Shown here piece after piece: positions 7,322 through 15,011 of a DNA stretch of 33,411 bases. The notes beneath the pieces are model-generated. The model was not told where the DNA came from. It was given only the letters and a program-made list of their open reading frames with translations, and did no database searches. The translations under genes and the position numbers were made by a program. How positions within the stretch are numbered: position 1 is the stretch's first letter; each line of letters starts with the position of its first letter. This stretch comes from Candidatus Bathyarchaeota archaeon (GTDB lineage: Archaea > Thermoproteota > Bathyarchaeia > TCS64), in the NCBI GenBank assembly GCA_018652685.1, contig JABIBQ010000032.1:1-33411 (forward strand). Reading direction: 5' to 3'.

Positions 7322-8197
7322 ATGAACGATGAGCCAAGGTTCCCCCCGAACCTCGTCATGCTGGTGAGTATCGTCGCCGTCTCGACAGCCTCTATCCTTG
7401 TCAGGTGGAGTGATGCACCGGCGGTCATCATCGCCATGTACAGGATGCTCATCAGTGTGGTCCTGTTACTTCCGCTCTTCATCAGGAACGACGGAGTCTC
7501 CAAGCTCAGGGCACTGGGCACAAGGGACCTCCTTGGCTTGATTGGAGTTGGCGTGGTACTGGCAATCCACTTTGCGTCTTGGATCACCAGTCTCGGCATG
7601 ACCTCCGTGACCAGTAGCGTGATCTTCGTCCACAGCGACCCAATCTTCGTCGCAGTTGTCAGCCATTTCTTCCTCAAGGAGAGGATCAACGGGCGGGTAA
7701 TGGCAGGGATCGTCATCAGCCTGATCGGAGTCACAATAATCGCCATGGGAGACGCTGTGGTCAGCGAAGTCAGTCTGAGGGGGGACCTTCTCGCCCTCCT
7801 TGGTGGCCTGATGCTTGGCATCTACCTCCTCTGTGGCAGGATGTTCAGGAGGAACCTGGACCTGACTACATATGTTGTTCCGGTTTATGCATCGGCTGCC
7901 CTAGTACTGATATTGATGAGCATTCTAACCGGGGCAAAATTGACCGGTTACGCATCAAGGGAGTACTTTCTTTTCTTCCTCCTCGCCCTGGTCCCCATGA
8001 TCTTCGGCCACACCCTCTACAACTGGGCTTTGAAGTACGTTCTAGCCCCCGTTGTCTCGGTCAGCCTCCTGGGTGAGCCGATAGGGGCATCGATCCTTGC
8101 CCTTCTTTTTCTCAACGAGGTACCTAGCGGACTGGTGCTGATAGGTGGAGCTATTACGCTGGCCGGGATCCTGCTGAGCTCGTACCACTCCGAGTAG
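7322..8197 (+). CDS. EamA-family (DMT superfamily) transporter
   Basis: This 291-residue integral membrane protein has about ten hydrophobic helices arranged as two repeats of five, the EamA layout. Hallmarks are 'ASILVRWSDAPAVIIAMYRM' at the first/second helix, 'HSDPIFVAVVSHFFLKERI' at the end of the first repeat, and 'GEPIGASILALLFLNEVPS' at the equivalent place in the second. Such proteins move amino acids, nucleotides or other metabolites across the cytoplasmic membrane; the substrate cannot be inferred. Its ATG is 27 bases after a TATA-like GGTTTTATC. It is followed by other plus-strand genes with separate promoters. Confidence 0.92.
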   Translation: MNDEPRFPPNLVMLVSIVAVSTASILVRWSDAPAVIIAMYRMLISVVLLLPLFIRNDGVSKLRALGTRDLLGLIGVGVVLAIHFASWITSLGMTSVTSSVIFVHSDPIFVAVVSHFFLKERINGRVMAGIVISLIGVTIIAMGDAVVSEVSLRGDLLALLGGLMLGIYLLCGRMFRRNLDLTTYVVPVYASAALVLILMSILTGAKLTGYASREYFLFFLLALVPMIFGHTLYNWALKYVLAPVVSVSLLGEPIGASILALLFLNEVPSGLVLIGGAITLAGILLSSYHSE

Positions 8198-8322
8198 AAA
8201 AACCCCGCATTAACTTATATTAGCTAAATATCGTCGATTTTATGTTGATGACGCAGAAGATTTAAAGACCGTATCGTCATTCTACGCCAAGTTCACTCAA
8301 AAAGCCTATTGAGCGTGTTCAC
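8198..8322. other. Intergenic region before the antiporter gene
   Basis: This 125-base A/T-rich gap has two TATA-like blocks, CTTATATTAG (near 8213-8222) and GATTTAAAG (8259-8267). The second is about 59 bases before the antiporter's TTG start, implying a leader of around 30 bases. I see no small gene or convincing hairpin. Confidence 0.4.
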
Positions 8323-9579
8323 TTGGACGCAAACATCATCGTAATCCTCATCTCGCTAGCCCTGTTCCTCGCCTACATCAGCGGAATGCTTTTCACGTTA
8401 ACCAAGGTTCCCGACATGGTTTGGATGATCAGCTTCGGGGTTCTGCTTGGTCCCGTGCTCGGGCTCTTCAAGATCGATACCGTCACGAACCTCATCCCAT
8501 TTGTAGTAGTAATGGCCCTTAACCTCCTGATGTTCGAAGCGGGGCTCAACGTGGATCTCAAGACATTCAGGGAAAGCTTGGAAAAATCAGGATACCTGGG
8601 AGTAATCACATTCACTCTGACAGTCTTTGTCATCGGCAACCTCCTCCACTACATTCTTCCATCCATGTTCACTATAACCGAGGGTCTCCTATTCGGGGCG
8701 ATGATAGGGGGAACCAGCACATCCACAGTCCTCTCCATACTTGGGTGTATCGGTATGATCAACAGCGATGCGAGCGAAGGTAGGCTCTTCCTCGTCCTGG
8801 AGTCAATTGTAACGGACAGCCTCAGCATCGTGACAACGATGACCCTCATCCGCCTCATCCAGATGCCTGATATCCCACTTTATGAGGGGTTCAAGGACAT
8901 CGGGTTCGTGTTCATTGTAGCCGGGGTAGTCGGGTTTTCCATGGGGGTGCTCTGGGTCCAGGTACTCGACTTGGCCAGGAACAGGCCGTTCAACTATATT
9001 ATGACCATAGCCGTGCTCTCCATCAGCTACATCAGCGGGGAGCAACTGGGTGGACCAGGGGCAGGCGCCCTTTCCGGCCTCGTATTCGGCCTCACCATGA
9101 TCAATTACCCTCTACTTGCGGCCCGTTTCAACCTCAAACAGAACGTTAGGGTTGAGAAGCGGAGGCTGCGGGCCTTCTACGAGGAGATCACTTTCCTCAT
9201 AAAGTCCATGCTGTTCCTATTTGTGGGCCTCCAGCTCAGTTTCACCGCGGGGCACCTACTGATTGGGATGGGTCTGGCGGTTGTGATTGGTCTGGTGAGG
9301 GTCGCCTCGGTCAACGTGACCAATATGTTCGTGCCTCTAAGCCAGGTGGAGGTCAAGGTATCGAGGCTGGAGTTCAGCAACGGGCTTACCGCCCTCGTGC
9401 TTGCCCAGCTGCCGCGCCTCGTGGAGGGCAGCCACCTCTTCACCGATACGGGGATTTTTGGTAACCTGATCGCGCCAATTGTAATAACCACGGCCCTTTT
9501 CGGGACGTTAGCAGGACCGGTGCTCTACGAGGACAAGCCGGGACCCGAACTGACACCTGAACTCATAGACGATGTTTAA
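8323..9579 (+). CDS. Cation:proton antiporter (Na+/H+ exchanger-like, CPA superfamily)
   Basis: This 418-residue polytopic membrane protein has roughly 12 hydrophobic segments and a short charged C-terminal tail. The region 'GGTSTSTVLSILGC' followed by 'LVLESIVTDSLSIV' matches the discontinuous-helix and acidic ion-binding segment of CPA1-type exchangers (E-S-I-x-x-D). It probably exchanges Na+ or K+ for protons to control ion balance and pH. There is no cytosolic TrkA-type nucleotide domain. The start is a TTG chosen because no ATG or GTG precedes it in frame before a stop at 8263 and because the first helix begins at once; later ATG codons would cut into that helix. Confidence 0.9.
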   Translation: MDANIIVILISLALFLAYISGMLFTLTKVPDMVWMISFGVLLGPVLGLFKIDTVTNLIPFVVVMALNLLMFEAGLNVDLKTFRESLEKSGYLGVITFTLTVFVIGNLLHYILPSMFTITEGLLFGAMIGGTSTSTVLSILGCIGMINSDASEGRLFLVLESIVTDSLSIVTTMTLIRLIQMPDIPLYEGFKDIGFVFIVAGVVGFSMGVLWVQVLDLARNRPFNYIMTIAVLSISYISGEQLGGPGAGALSGLVFGLTMINYPLLAARFNLKQNVRVEKRRLRAFYEEITFLIKSMLFLFVGLQLSFTAGHLLIGMGLAVVIGLVRVASVNVTNMFVPLSQVEVKVSRLEFSNGLTALVLAQLPRLVEGSHLFTDTGIFGNLIAPIVITTALFGTLAGPVLYEDKPGPELTPELIDDV

Positions 9580-9580
9580 A
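9575..9580 (+). promoter_or_regulatory. TATA box of the M20 amidohydrolase gene
   Basis: TTTAAA overlaps the antiporter stop codon and is centred 26.5 bases before the ATG at 9604, predicting a leaderless mRNA even though the two genes are only 24 bases apart. Confidence 0.5.
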
Positions 9581-9603
9581 GGGGATTACGTCGAGTATTT
9601 TGC

Positions 9604-10818
9604 ATGGTTGATAACTCCGTATACATGAAAAAGGTCCAGGACGAGGCAGACAAGTTACTCCCTGAACTGAAAAAAGCAAAGGACGAGATCGGTTTAAACC
9701 CCGAACTCGGTAGCGAGGAGGAGAAATCAAGTGCACTCCTCGTTGAGATTCTCAGGGGTCACGGGTTTGAGGTCGAGTACCCATTCTTCGGGATGCACAC
9801 AGCGTTTAAGGCGGTGAGGAAAGGAAAAGAGTCCGGGCCAGTTATCGCGATATGCGCCGAGTACGATGCCCTTCCAGGGATCGGGCACGGCTGTGGTCAC
9901 AATATAATAGGGACTGCCGGGGTAGGCGCGGGTATCGCTGTTAGCAAGCTCCTTGATGAGCTCCCGGGCGAGGTTTGGGTGATCGGGACCCCGGCCGAGG
10001 AGGGTCATGGCCCGCACGGCGGATCAAAGGTCCGTATGGCGGCGCAGGGGGTTTTCGAGGGCGTTGATGTAAGCTACATGGTCCACCCAATGACGGGCAC
10101 ATCCATGGTCACAGGCAACTTCCTAGCAGTTACAGGGATCACCCTGGAGTTCAAAGGAAAGACAGCCCACGCCGCAGCTGACGCTCACAACGGCCAGAAC
10201 GCGTTGAACGCGGCGGTCCTGACGTACATGGCTATTCACGCAAACAGGCAGCAGCTTAAGCGGGACGCCAATGCCGTTGTCCATGGGATAATAACCGAGG
10301 GTGGGCTGGCGAATAACATAATTCCCGACAAGGCGGTCCTCAGGTTTGGTGTCAGAAGCAGCGACGACACGTACATTCCCCACCTCATCGAGATGGTGGT
10401 CAACAGCGCCAAGGGCGCAGCTCTGGCGACTAGCTGCGAGCTGGAGTACACGGTGAGTGCGGGATTGAAATCAAACCTGCAGAACGACGGCCTTGAGAAG
10501 CTCTTCATCAAGACCTTTGAGGCCCTCGACCACGAGTACGTGGACCCAGTGGCCGTTGCAAAGATGCCGCCAGGGGGCAGCACTGACTTCGCGGACGTGA
10601 CCCATGTCGTGGCCGCAATCCATCCCATGATCGGGCTGGGTCATAAGGGAGTGGCGATGCACAGCAAGGACTTCGCCGACGTATCCATGACTCCTGAGGG
10701 GGACAAGGGTCTAGAGGTCGGGGTCAAGGCGCTAGCAATGGCGTCAGTGGAGCTCCTCACGAACCCAGAGACTCTGGCGGCGATCAAGGCCGAGTTCGAG
10801 AGCAGAAGGCTAAATTAA
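9604..10818 (+). CDS. M20D-type amidohydrolase (AbgB/aminoacylase-like)
   Basis: This 404-residue co-catalytic metallohydrolase is of the M20 superfamily. 'CAEYDALPGIGHGCGHN' holds metal ligands (Asp88, His95, Cys97, His99 region), and 'GTPAEEGHGPHGG' holds the catalytic Glu pair near 132-133. A dimerisation domain follows ('FKGKTAHAAADAHNGQNALNA'), and a last metal His lies in 'LGHKGVAMHSKDFAD'. Family members remove acyl or p-aminobenzoyl groups from amino acids, for example AbgB on p-aminobenzoyl-glutamate. There is no signal peptide, so it acts in the cytosol. It sits between transporters and a GNAT gene; a role in degrading N-acyl amino acids is a reasonable inference. Confidence 0.92.
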   Translation: MVDNSVYMKKVQDEADKLLPELKKAKDEIGLNPELGSEEEKSSALLVEILRGHGFEVEYPFFGMHTAFKAVRKGKESGPVIAICAEYDALPGIGHGCGHNIIGTAGVGAGIAVSKLLDELPGEVWVIGTPAEEGHGPHGGSKVRMAAQGVFEGVDVSYMVHPMTGTSMVTGNFLAVTGITLEFKGKTAHAAADAHNGQNALNAAVLTYMAIHANRQQLKRDANAVVHGIITEGGLANNIIPDKAVLRFGVRSSDDTYIPHLIEMVVNSAKGAALATSCELEYTVSAGLKSNLQNDGLEKLFIKTFEALDHEYVDPVAVAKMPPGGSTDFADVTHVVAAIHPMIGLGHKGVAMHSKDFADVSMTPEGDKGLEVGVKALAMASVELLTNPETLAAIKAEFESRRLN

Positions 10819-10820
10819 AA
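10815..10820 (+). promoter_or_regulatory. TATA box of the GNAT gene
   Basis: TTAAAA at the stop codon of the preceding gene is centred 27.5 bases before the ATG at 10845, again predicting a leaderless transcript. Confidence 0.45.
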
Positions 10821-10844
10821 AGCCTTTACCTATTTTACTTTTTC

Positions 10845-11405
10845 ATGAATGGGCCCTTTTGGCGCAAACCGAAAACCGTCACTCTGAAGGACGGTTCATC
10901 AGTTACCCTGAGACCTTCGCAGGTGGGTGATCTAGAACTTGCTTGGGATATGTTTTCGACCCTATCCGAGGAGACTTTGGAGTTTCTTCCGATACCGTTC
11001 AACAAGGAACGGGTCGAGGAGGGGTTCAAGGGCATCGATTATTCTAAGGCCCTGCCGATACTGGGTTTCGTTGATGAAGAAAGTGAGCCAAGGATGGTTG
11101 TGTCAACGACACTGGGCTTCAACTCATTGGAGCTGTACAGTCACAGGGCCGAGTTCGGGATAACTGTCCACGACGACTACCAGGACAGGGGGCTTGGCAC
11201 AATCCTAACCGGTTACATGATTGGTATTGCTCATGAACGAGGTATCAAGAAGCTGGACCTCATGGTTGTTGCCCACAACGCGAGGGCCATAAATGTCTAC
11301 AAGAAGCTGGGCTTTGAGGTCGAGGGCCACTTCAGGATGAACCACTTCAATCACATCCTTAAGGAGTACTGTGACGAGTATAAGATGGGGCTTGTGCTTG
11401 ACTAG
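10845..11405 (+). CDS. GNAT-family N-acetyltransferase
   Basis: This 186-residue protein has a GNAT fold. The acetyl-CoA pyrophosphate-binding loop of motif A is 'QDRGLGTIL' near residues 113-121, preceded by the strand 'AEFGITVHDDY', and motif B is seen in 'VVAHNARAINVYKKLGFEVEG' (N-x-x-A...Y-x-K-x-G-F). It probably acetylates a small molecule or a protein amino group in the cytosol; the acceptor is unknown. It ends on the CTAG tetranucleotide that also encodes the stop of the convergent deacylase gene. Confidence 0.9.
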   Translation: MNGPFWRKPKTVTLKDGSSVTLRPSQVGDLELAWDMFSTLSEETLEFLPIPFNKERVEEGFKGIDYSKALPILGFVDEESEPRMVVSTTLGFNSLELYSHRAEFGITVHDDYQDRGLGTILTGYMIGIAHERGIKKLDLMVVAHNARAINVYKKLGFEVEGHFRMNHFNHILKEYCDEYKMGLVLD

Positions 11406-12424
11406 TTCTTGGTTCTCTCAAGCAGTCTAGGTACCGAGATTAGCGGGTCTCCCTGGTGCACCACAGGGTCCTCCCTTATCGTGAAGATGTAGCCCGTCTG
11501 GGGGGCCTTCAACACCTGGATCGTCTCGAAGGTCCGGGGGCTATAGATTATCCCCAGCCTGCCCCCCTCCTCCACAGTGTCACCCATCTTAACCTCAGGG
11601 ATGAAGATTCCTCCTTTGTCGGCGTAGGCGTAGAACTTTTTCGGTTCCGCCAGCCATTCCAGCTTGACCTGGGTTTCGGGTATCGCCATGTCCCCCTCGA
11701 TGATGCCCAGGTTCAGCATGATGTTCCTGATGCCGTTGTAGGCGATCATCACCGTTTCCTCGTCGAGCTGGCTGAATCCCCCCAGCTCAGGCACGATGGC
11801 TGGGATGCCGTTATCAACGCAGCTGGCCCGCAATGTCTTTCTCCCCCCGTATGCTTCGGCCTCGACGTACAGGATGGGTGCTCCGAAAAGGTGCGCCATC
11901 TCCTCTGATCTCAATGCGGTCTCGCTTGATGCAAGCTTGGACACGCCGTCGGCCTCGTAGAAAACCCACACGGGGGCGTTCCTGCCGGCAGTGTGCAGGT
12001 CGACCACCTCATCGGCGTGGACAACGAGTTCGGTCCAGATGAGGTATGCCATTCTCTCGGTGAGTGAGCCATGTGGGTCACCCGGCCAAACCCTGTTCAT
12101 GCCACCGGGCTTGGGGTCCAGGATGGTTGCCCTGGCCCTTTCCCTGAACGCCAGGGGGTTTGGCAGGCAGTAAATCAGGGTCCCGTCCATTAGCTCGGGT
12201 GCAAGGCCCGTTATCAGCCTCCTGAGTCCCTCCAAACCCATTACCTCGCTACCGTGCTGCGCCACCTGCACGTACAGTGTCTTGCCCTTCTCCTTGCCGT
12301 GGAGCACCGTGAAAGGTATCTCCATTGCCTGTCCGTCCGCAAAGAACTCGGGTATGGTTAGCAATCCGTTCTTTTTCTCGCCTGGGTTAACCGTCAAACC
12401 CGCAACTGTGATTGGATCATTCAA
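11402..12424 (-). CDS. Succinylglutamate desuccinylase/aspartoacylase (AstE/AspA) family protein
   Basis: This 340-residue zinc carboxypeptidase-fold deacylase has 'AQHGSEVMGLEG' (His57 and Glu60, zinc ligands), 'NRVWPGDPHGSLTERMA' (substrate carboxylate-binding Asn-Arg and the conserved loop) and 'DLHTAG' (third ligand His144). These are the family's signature positions. The C-terminal ~90 residues form the beta-rich lid typical of AstE-like proteins ('GGIFIPEVKMGDTVEEGG' recalls a barrel-sandwich element). Members cleave N-acyl or N-succinyl amino acids. No arginine-succinyl pathway genes are nearby, so the substrate is open. It lies 42 bases downstream of the cysteine-cluster gene. Confidence 0.88.
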   Translation of the reverse strand: MNDPITVAGLTVNPGEKKNGLLTIPEFFADGQAMEIPFTVLHGKEKGKTLYVQVAQHGSEVMGLEGLRRLITGLAPELMDGTLIYCLPNPLAFRERARATILDPKPGGMNRVWPGDPHGSLTERMAYLIWTELVVHADEVVDLHTAGRNAPVWVFYEADGVSKLASSETALRSEEMAHLFGAPILYVEAEAYGGRKTLRASCVDNGIPAIVPELGGFSQLDEETVMIAYNGIRNIMLNLGIIEGDMAIPETQVKLEWLAEPKKFYAYADKGGIFIPEVKMGDTVEEGGRLGIIYSPRTFETIQVLKAPQTGYIFTIREDPVVHQGDPLISVPRLLERTKN

Positions 12425-12466
12425 TATTATCAGATAGAAAACAGCGATCAGATGGCTTAACGCTTG

Positions 12467-12970
12467 CTATGTGGGTCGCCAGTGGATGCTCTTACTGGTA
12501 GTGTATTTCTGCTTGACGGGGAGCCCCATGCCGATCCTCACAATCTCTGGCACGATCTGCCTGGCGAACCGTTCGGTTGGCTGACCATGGGTGATCCCAT
12601 TGCAGTTTGGGTCCATGTAGAGGTAGTACGTCTTGTCGCCCATCTGTATCCTGGCGTTGTCGCCATTCTTGTAGATGGGCTTGTTGTTGAGCCTGAACGG
12701 GAAAATCCTGCATGCCGTGGGCTTTGTTCCCTGCAGCGTGCATATCCACTTTCCCATGAGTGGTCTCTGGAACGTGCACCTACCGTTGCTCTGGTTACGG
12801 AGGTAAGATTTACCGAGGCCGTACTGGAGAACGCCCTGACCGTATTGATTCGTTATCCTGACCATCTCGTCCATCTTCAGGGGAACCCTATAGCCTATAC
12901 AGCAGTTGCCGCATGCCTTACATGACCAGCTGGATACCTCCCTCCAAGGAATAAGCGAGCTGCTCTTCAT
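12467..12970 (-). CDS. YkgJ-family cysteine-cluster protein
   Basis: This 167-residue protein has the CxxCxxCC cluster near the start (Cys17, Cys20, Cys23, Cys24 in 'CKACGNCCIGYRVPL'), a second cysteine region 'WICTLQGTKPTACRIFPF' and a further Cys in 'MDPNCNGI'. This is the PF03692 'putative zinc- or iron-chelating domain' pattern. Members are thought to hold a metal centre; their biochemical role is unknown. The protein has no membrane segment. The gene lies upstream of the AstE-like gene on the same strand, 42 bases apart. Confidence 0.88.
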   Translation of the reverse strand: MKSSSLIPWREVSSWSCKACGNCCIGYRVPLKMDEMVRITNQYGQGVLQYGLGKSYLRNQSNGRCTFQRPLMGKWICTLQGTKPTACRIFPFRLNNKPIYKNGDNARIQMGDKTYYLYMDPNCNGITHGQPTERFARQIVPEIVRIGMGLPVKQKYTTSKSIHWRPT

Positions 12971-13020
12971 TATGGTCTACTGCCTTAATGTTCGGGAACC
13001 TAAATACCCTGCGTAAGCCG

Positions 13021-13179
13021 CTATCGCTTCTTTTTCTTGTCGGCTACCTCCAGGTCGTAGAGGAGCCCGTTGATGTTATAGTGCTGCCTGATGAGGTTCT
13101 GGGTGAAGCGGCCGAACCAGTAAAAGACGCCTAGGCTGAATATGATGATCACGCCACTGATAATGTCGATCATGTTCAT
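13021..13179 (-). CDS. Small single-pass membrane protein
   Basis: This is a 52-residue protein starting 'MNMIDIISGVIIIFSLGVFY': one hydrophobic helix at about residues 4-24, then a basic-aromatic stretch and a Lys-rich tail ('DKKKKR'). The frame is open further upstream, but that part is in A/T-rich promoter-like sequence and lacks coding character, so the ATG at 13177-13179 is preferred. There is no recognisable family. The C-terminal tail is predicted cytosolic by the positive-inside rule. It lies upstream of the cysteine-cluster gene on the same strand with a 50-base gap. Confidence 0.55.
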   Translation of the reverse strand: MNMIDIISGVIIIFSLGVFYWFGRFTQNLIRQHYNINGLLYDLEVADKKKKR

Positions 13180-13187
13180 TTGACGAT

Positions 13188-13200
13188 CACACCTGGTGTG
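13188..13200. promoter_or_regulatory. Inverted repeat just upstream of the small membrane protein gene
   Basis: CACACC-T-GGTGTG is a perfect 6-bp inverted repeat around one base. It lies 8-21 bases before the start codon of the 52-residue membrane protein (read on the minus strand), so it could be an operator or a short hairpin in the mRNA leader. A TATA-like ATTATAAT lies just beyond it at 13209-13216. Confidence 0.35.
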
Positions 13201-13343
13201 GAGTAATAGATTATAATGTTTACTGCGCGTGCGACGTGGTAGTGCCCGCTCCAATTTTCTAGTAAATCCGTAGGAGAATTCCTGCTCCCGCAGCAAACAT
13301 AGACCAGCATAACGTGAAATATTGAAAAACACCTTATGTCTCC

Positions 13344-14288
13344 ATGGTTAAACCATTTCTAATGGGCTCGGATAGCGCAGAGAATTACCTGGACATCGGG
13401 TTAAAGATACTGAGAGAGAAGGGTACAGCTCTGGACGCCATAGAGCAGACATGCAGGGCCGTGGAGTCAAACCCGGATGACCACGGCGTGGGCCTTGGAG
13501 GGATACCGAACCTAGCAGGCGAGGTCACCCTCGATGCCTCGATTATGTGCGGTAGGACACTGGGTGCCGGCTCGGTGGCCCACATAAAGAATTACCTTCA
13601 CGTAATCACCCTTGCCCGTAAGGTCATGGATGACAGCCCCCATGTTCTGCTAGTCGGTGATGGGGCCGAGTTGTTCGCCGAGTACAACGGGTTCAAAAAG
13701 ACCAAATTACTGACTCCATACGCCGAGGAGTTCTACAACGCGTTCAAGGAGAAAAGGCTCCACGAGTTGGGGCCCGAATATGATCAGGACAAGGGATACT
13801 TGAGGGAGGACGAGCAGGATTATGACACAGGCACGTGGTTTAATCTGCTGGAGCCCCACATGAGGGGCACGGTAAACGTTATGGCCATGGACATCAATCA
13901 GAACATAGCCACGGCAGTGACCACCAGCGGCACATACCTCAAGCTACCTGGCAGGGTCGGCGACAGCCCCATAATTGGGGCGGGAAACTACTGCGACAAC
14001 CGATACGGGGCCGCCTGCTGTACGGGAACAGGTGAGCTGGCCATTAGGAACGGCACAGCCAGGGCCGTTGTCGCGTACATGAAAATGGGGATGGGTCCGA
14101 CTGAGGCGTGCGAGGAGTCCATGAAGGAGATACAGGAGATAGTCGAGATCCCCACGATGAACGTCATAGCCTTCAACAGGGACGGCGAGACCGGAGGGGC
14201 TTCAACCTACAGGGAGATACTTTACTACTACATGGACCATGACTCCGTGAAGGTCGAGAACCGGAAAGGCGCATGGGTTAAAAAATAA
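13344..14288 (+). CDS. Isoaspartyl peptidase / L-asparaginase, Ntn-hydrolase (glycosylasparaginase family)
   Basis: This 314-residue Ntn hydrolase of the asparaginase-2 family is made as a precursor that cuts itself before a threonine, which becomes the nucleophile. Predicted cleavage is Gly175-Thr176 in 'MRGTVNVMAMD'. The substrate pocket motifs 'LPGRVGDSPIIGAGNY' (Arg, Asp) and 'CCTGTGE' (Thr-Gly) are present, as is 'GGIPNLAGEVTLDASIMCG' in the alpha chain. The enzymes hydrolyse isoaspartyl dipeptides, asparagine, or GlcNAc-Asn linkages; 'GTV' before the nucleophile fits the isoaspartyl/asparaginase branch better than the 'HDT' of lysosomal glycosylasparaginase. The first residues are shorter than in bacterial members. 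It is cytosolic, as there is no signal peptide. Confidence 0.9.
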   Translation: MVKPFLMGSDSAENYLDIGLKILREKGTALDAIEQTCRAVESNPDDHGVGLGGIPNLAGEVTLDASIMCGRTLGAGSVAHIKNYLHVITLARKVMDDSPHVLLVGDGAELFAEYNGFKKTKLLTPYAEEFYNAFKEKRLHELGPEYDQDKGYLREDEQDYDTGTWFNLLEPHMRGTVNVMAMDINQNIATAVTTSGTYLKLPGRVGDSPIIGAGNYCDNRYGAACCTGTGELAIRNGTARAVVAYMKMGMGPTEACEESMKEIQEIVEIPTMNVIAFNRDGETGGASTYREILYYYMDHDSVKVENRKGAWVKK

Positions 14289-14429
14289 TCATTTTTTCAC
14301 GTTACAAATGGACCATCTTTTATATTCATCGAAAACTGGAGTATATACTAGTTAAATTATGTTCTAATCTTTTCTCCCGTATCTATAAGTTGGGTTATTG
14401 ACCCGAAAAAGGGGTCCATCGAACATTAG
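14289..14429. other. Intergenic region between convergent asparaginase and RimI genes
   Basis: This 141-base A/T-rich gap has a T6 run at 14292-14297 right after the asparaginase stop, which fits archaeal T-rich termination. A short hairpin GACCC/GGGTC (14400-14416, 7-base loop) lies near the RimI stop. I see no gene here. Confidence 0.45.
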
Positions 14430-14921
14430 TTAAAACTCGTCAAGTGGAGCCGCCATCATCCAGGCATCCTCGCCGTCAAGGTAGTAGCCGTAGTTCCGCT
14501 TAACTTTTGTAAAACCCAGCTTCGCGTACAGGTTTACCGCGGCCTCGTTGCCGATCCTTACCTCAAGGTACCCTTCTTTGCAATCGTATGTCCTGCGACC
14601 TCGCCTCATACCTTCCTCTACCAGTGTCTTGCCTATGCCCTTTCGCCTGTAATCCTCCATCACCGCGATGGAGACCACATGGCATAGTCTTGTCGGGGTT
14701 AGCTTGCCGCGCTTTGACCAGCCTTTCTCGATGCGGCACATGATGTAGCCCTGAACCTCGCCGTCCATCTCCGCGAGGACGAAGGTCTCGGGGAACCGGG
14801 TGTACAGGTCCTTGTAGAAGAATTGGCTGTAGTTCTCGGGGAGGCACTTTGTGTTGATGTGCATAACCCGTTCAAGGTCGCTTACCGTGAAGGTCCTGAG
14901 GGTAAATCCTTGATCGCTCAT
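14430..14921 (-). CDS. rimI: RimI/Ard1-type protein N-terminal acetyltransferase
   Basis: This 163-residue GNAT protein is of the archaeal RimI/NatA type. The acetyl-CoA loop is 'RRKGIG' at 92-97 in 'VMEDYRRKGIGKTLVEEGM', preceded by 'RLCHVVSIAV', and motif B is 'VRIGNEAAVNLYAKLGFTKVKR', with the conserved Asn and Tyr. The 'LPENYSQFFYKDL' segment matches the substrate-entry loop of NAA10/RimI proteins. It should acetylate protein N-termini in the cytosol. The gene is divergent from the site-2 protease, and a TATA box on the minus strand lies 33 bases before the ATG. Confidence 0.9.
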   Translation of the reverse strand: MSDQGFTLRTFTVSDLERVMHINTKCLPENYSQFFYKDLYTRFPETFVLAEMDGEVQGYIMCRIEKGWSKRGKLTPTRLCHVVSIAVMEDYRRKGIGKTLVEEGMRRGRRTYDCKEGYLEVRIGNEAAVNLYAKLGFTKVKRNYGYYLDGEDAWMMAAPLDEF

Positions 14922-14951
14922 GTGATTCCATTGATTCTGCTACCGCTCAAA

Positions 14952-14987
14952 TTTAAAGAAATCGCATTAATACTGGGGAAGTTTAAA
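14952..14987. promoter_or_regulatory. Divergent promoters of rimI-like and site-2 protease genes
   Basis: Two TTTAAA boxes occur in the 90-base divergent gap. The one at 14952-14957 is 33 bases from the rimI ATG (minus strand). The one at 14982-14987 is 27.5 bases before the ATG at 15012 (plus strand), which is the main reason for choosing that start for the protease. Confidence 0.55.
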
Positions 14988-15011
14988 CGTATCCGAAACA
15001 AATTGGTGATG

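Noticed and set aside
14400-14416. GACCC/GGGTC hairpin as a Rho-independent-type terminator
   Set aside because: The stem is only five pairs and no T run follows it in the RimI direction; kept only as a remark in the intergenic entry.
14823-15011. N-terminal extension of the site-2 protease by 63 codons
   Set aside because: The extension is antisense to the RimI gene and crosses both promoters. The ATG at 15012 fits the TATA spacing and the protein family.
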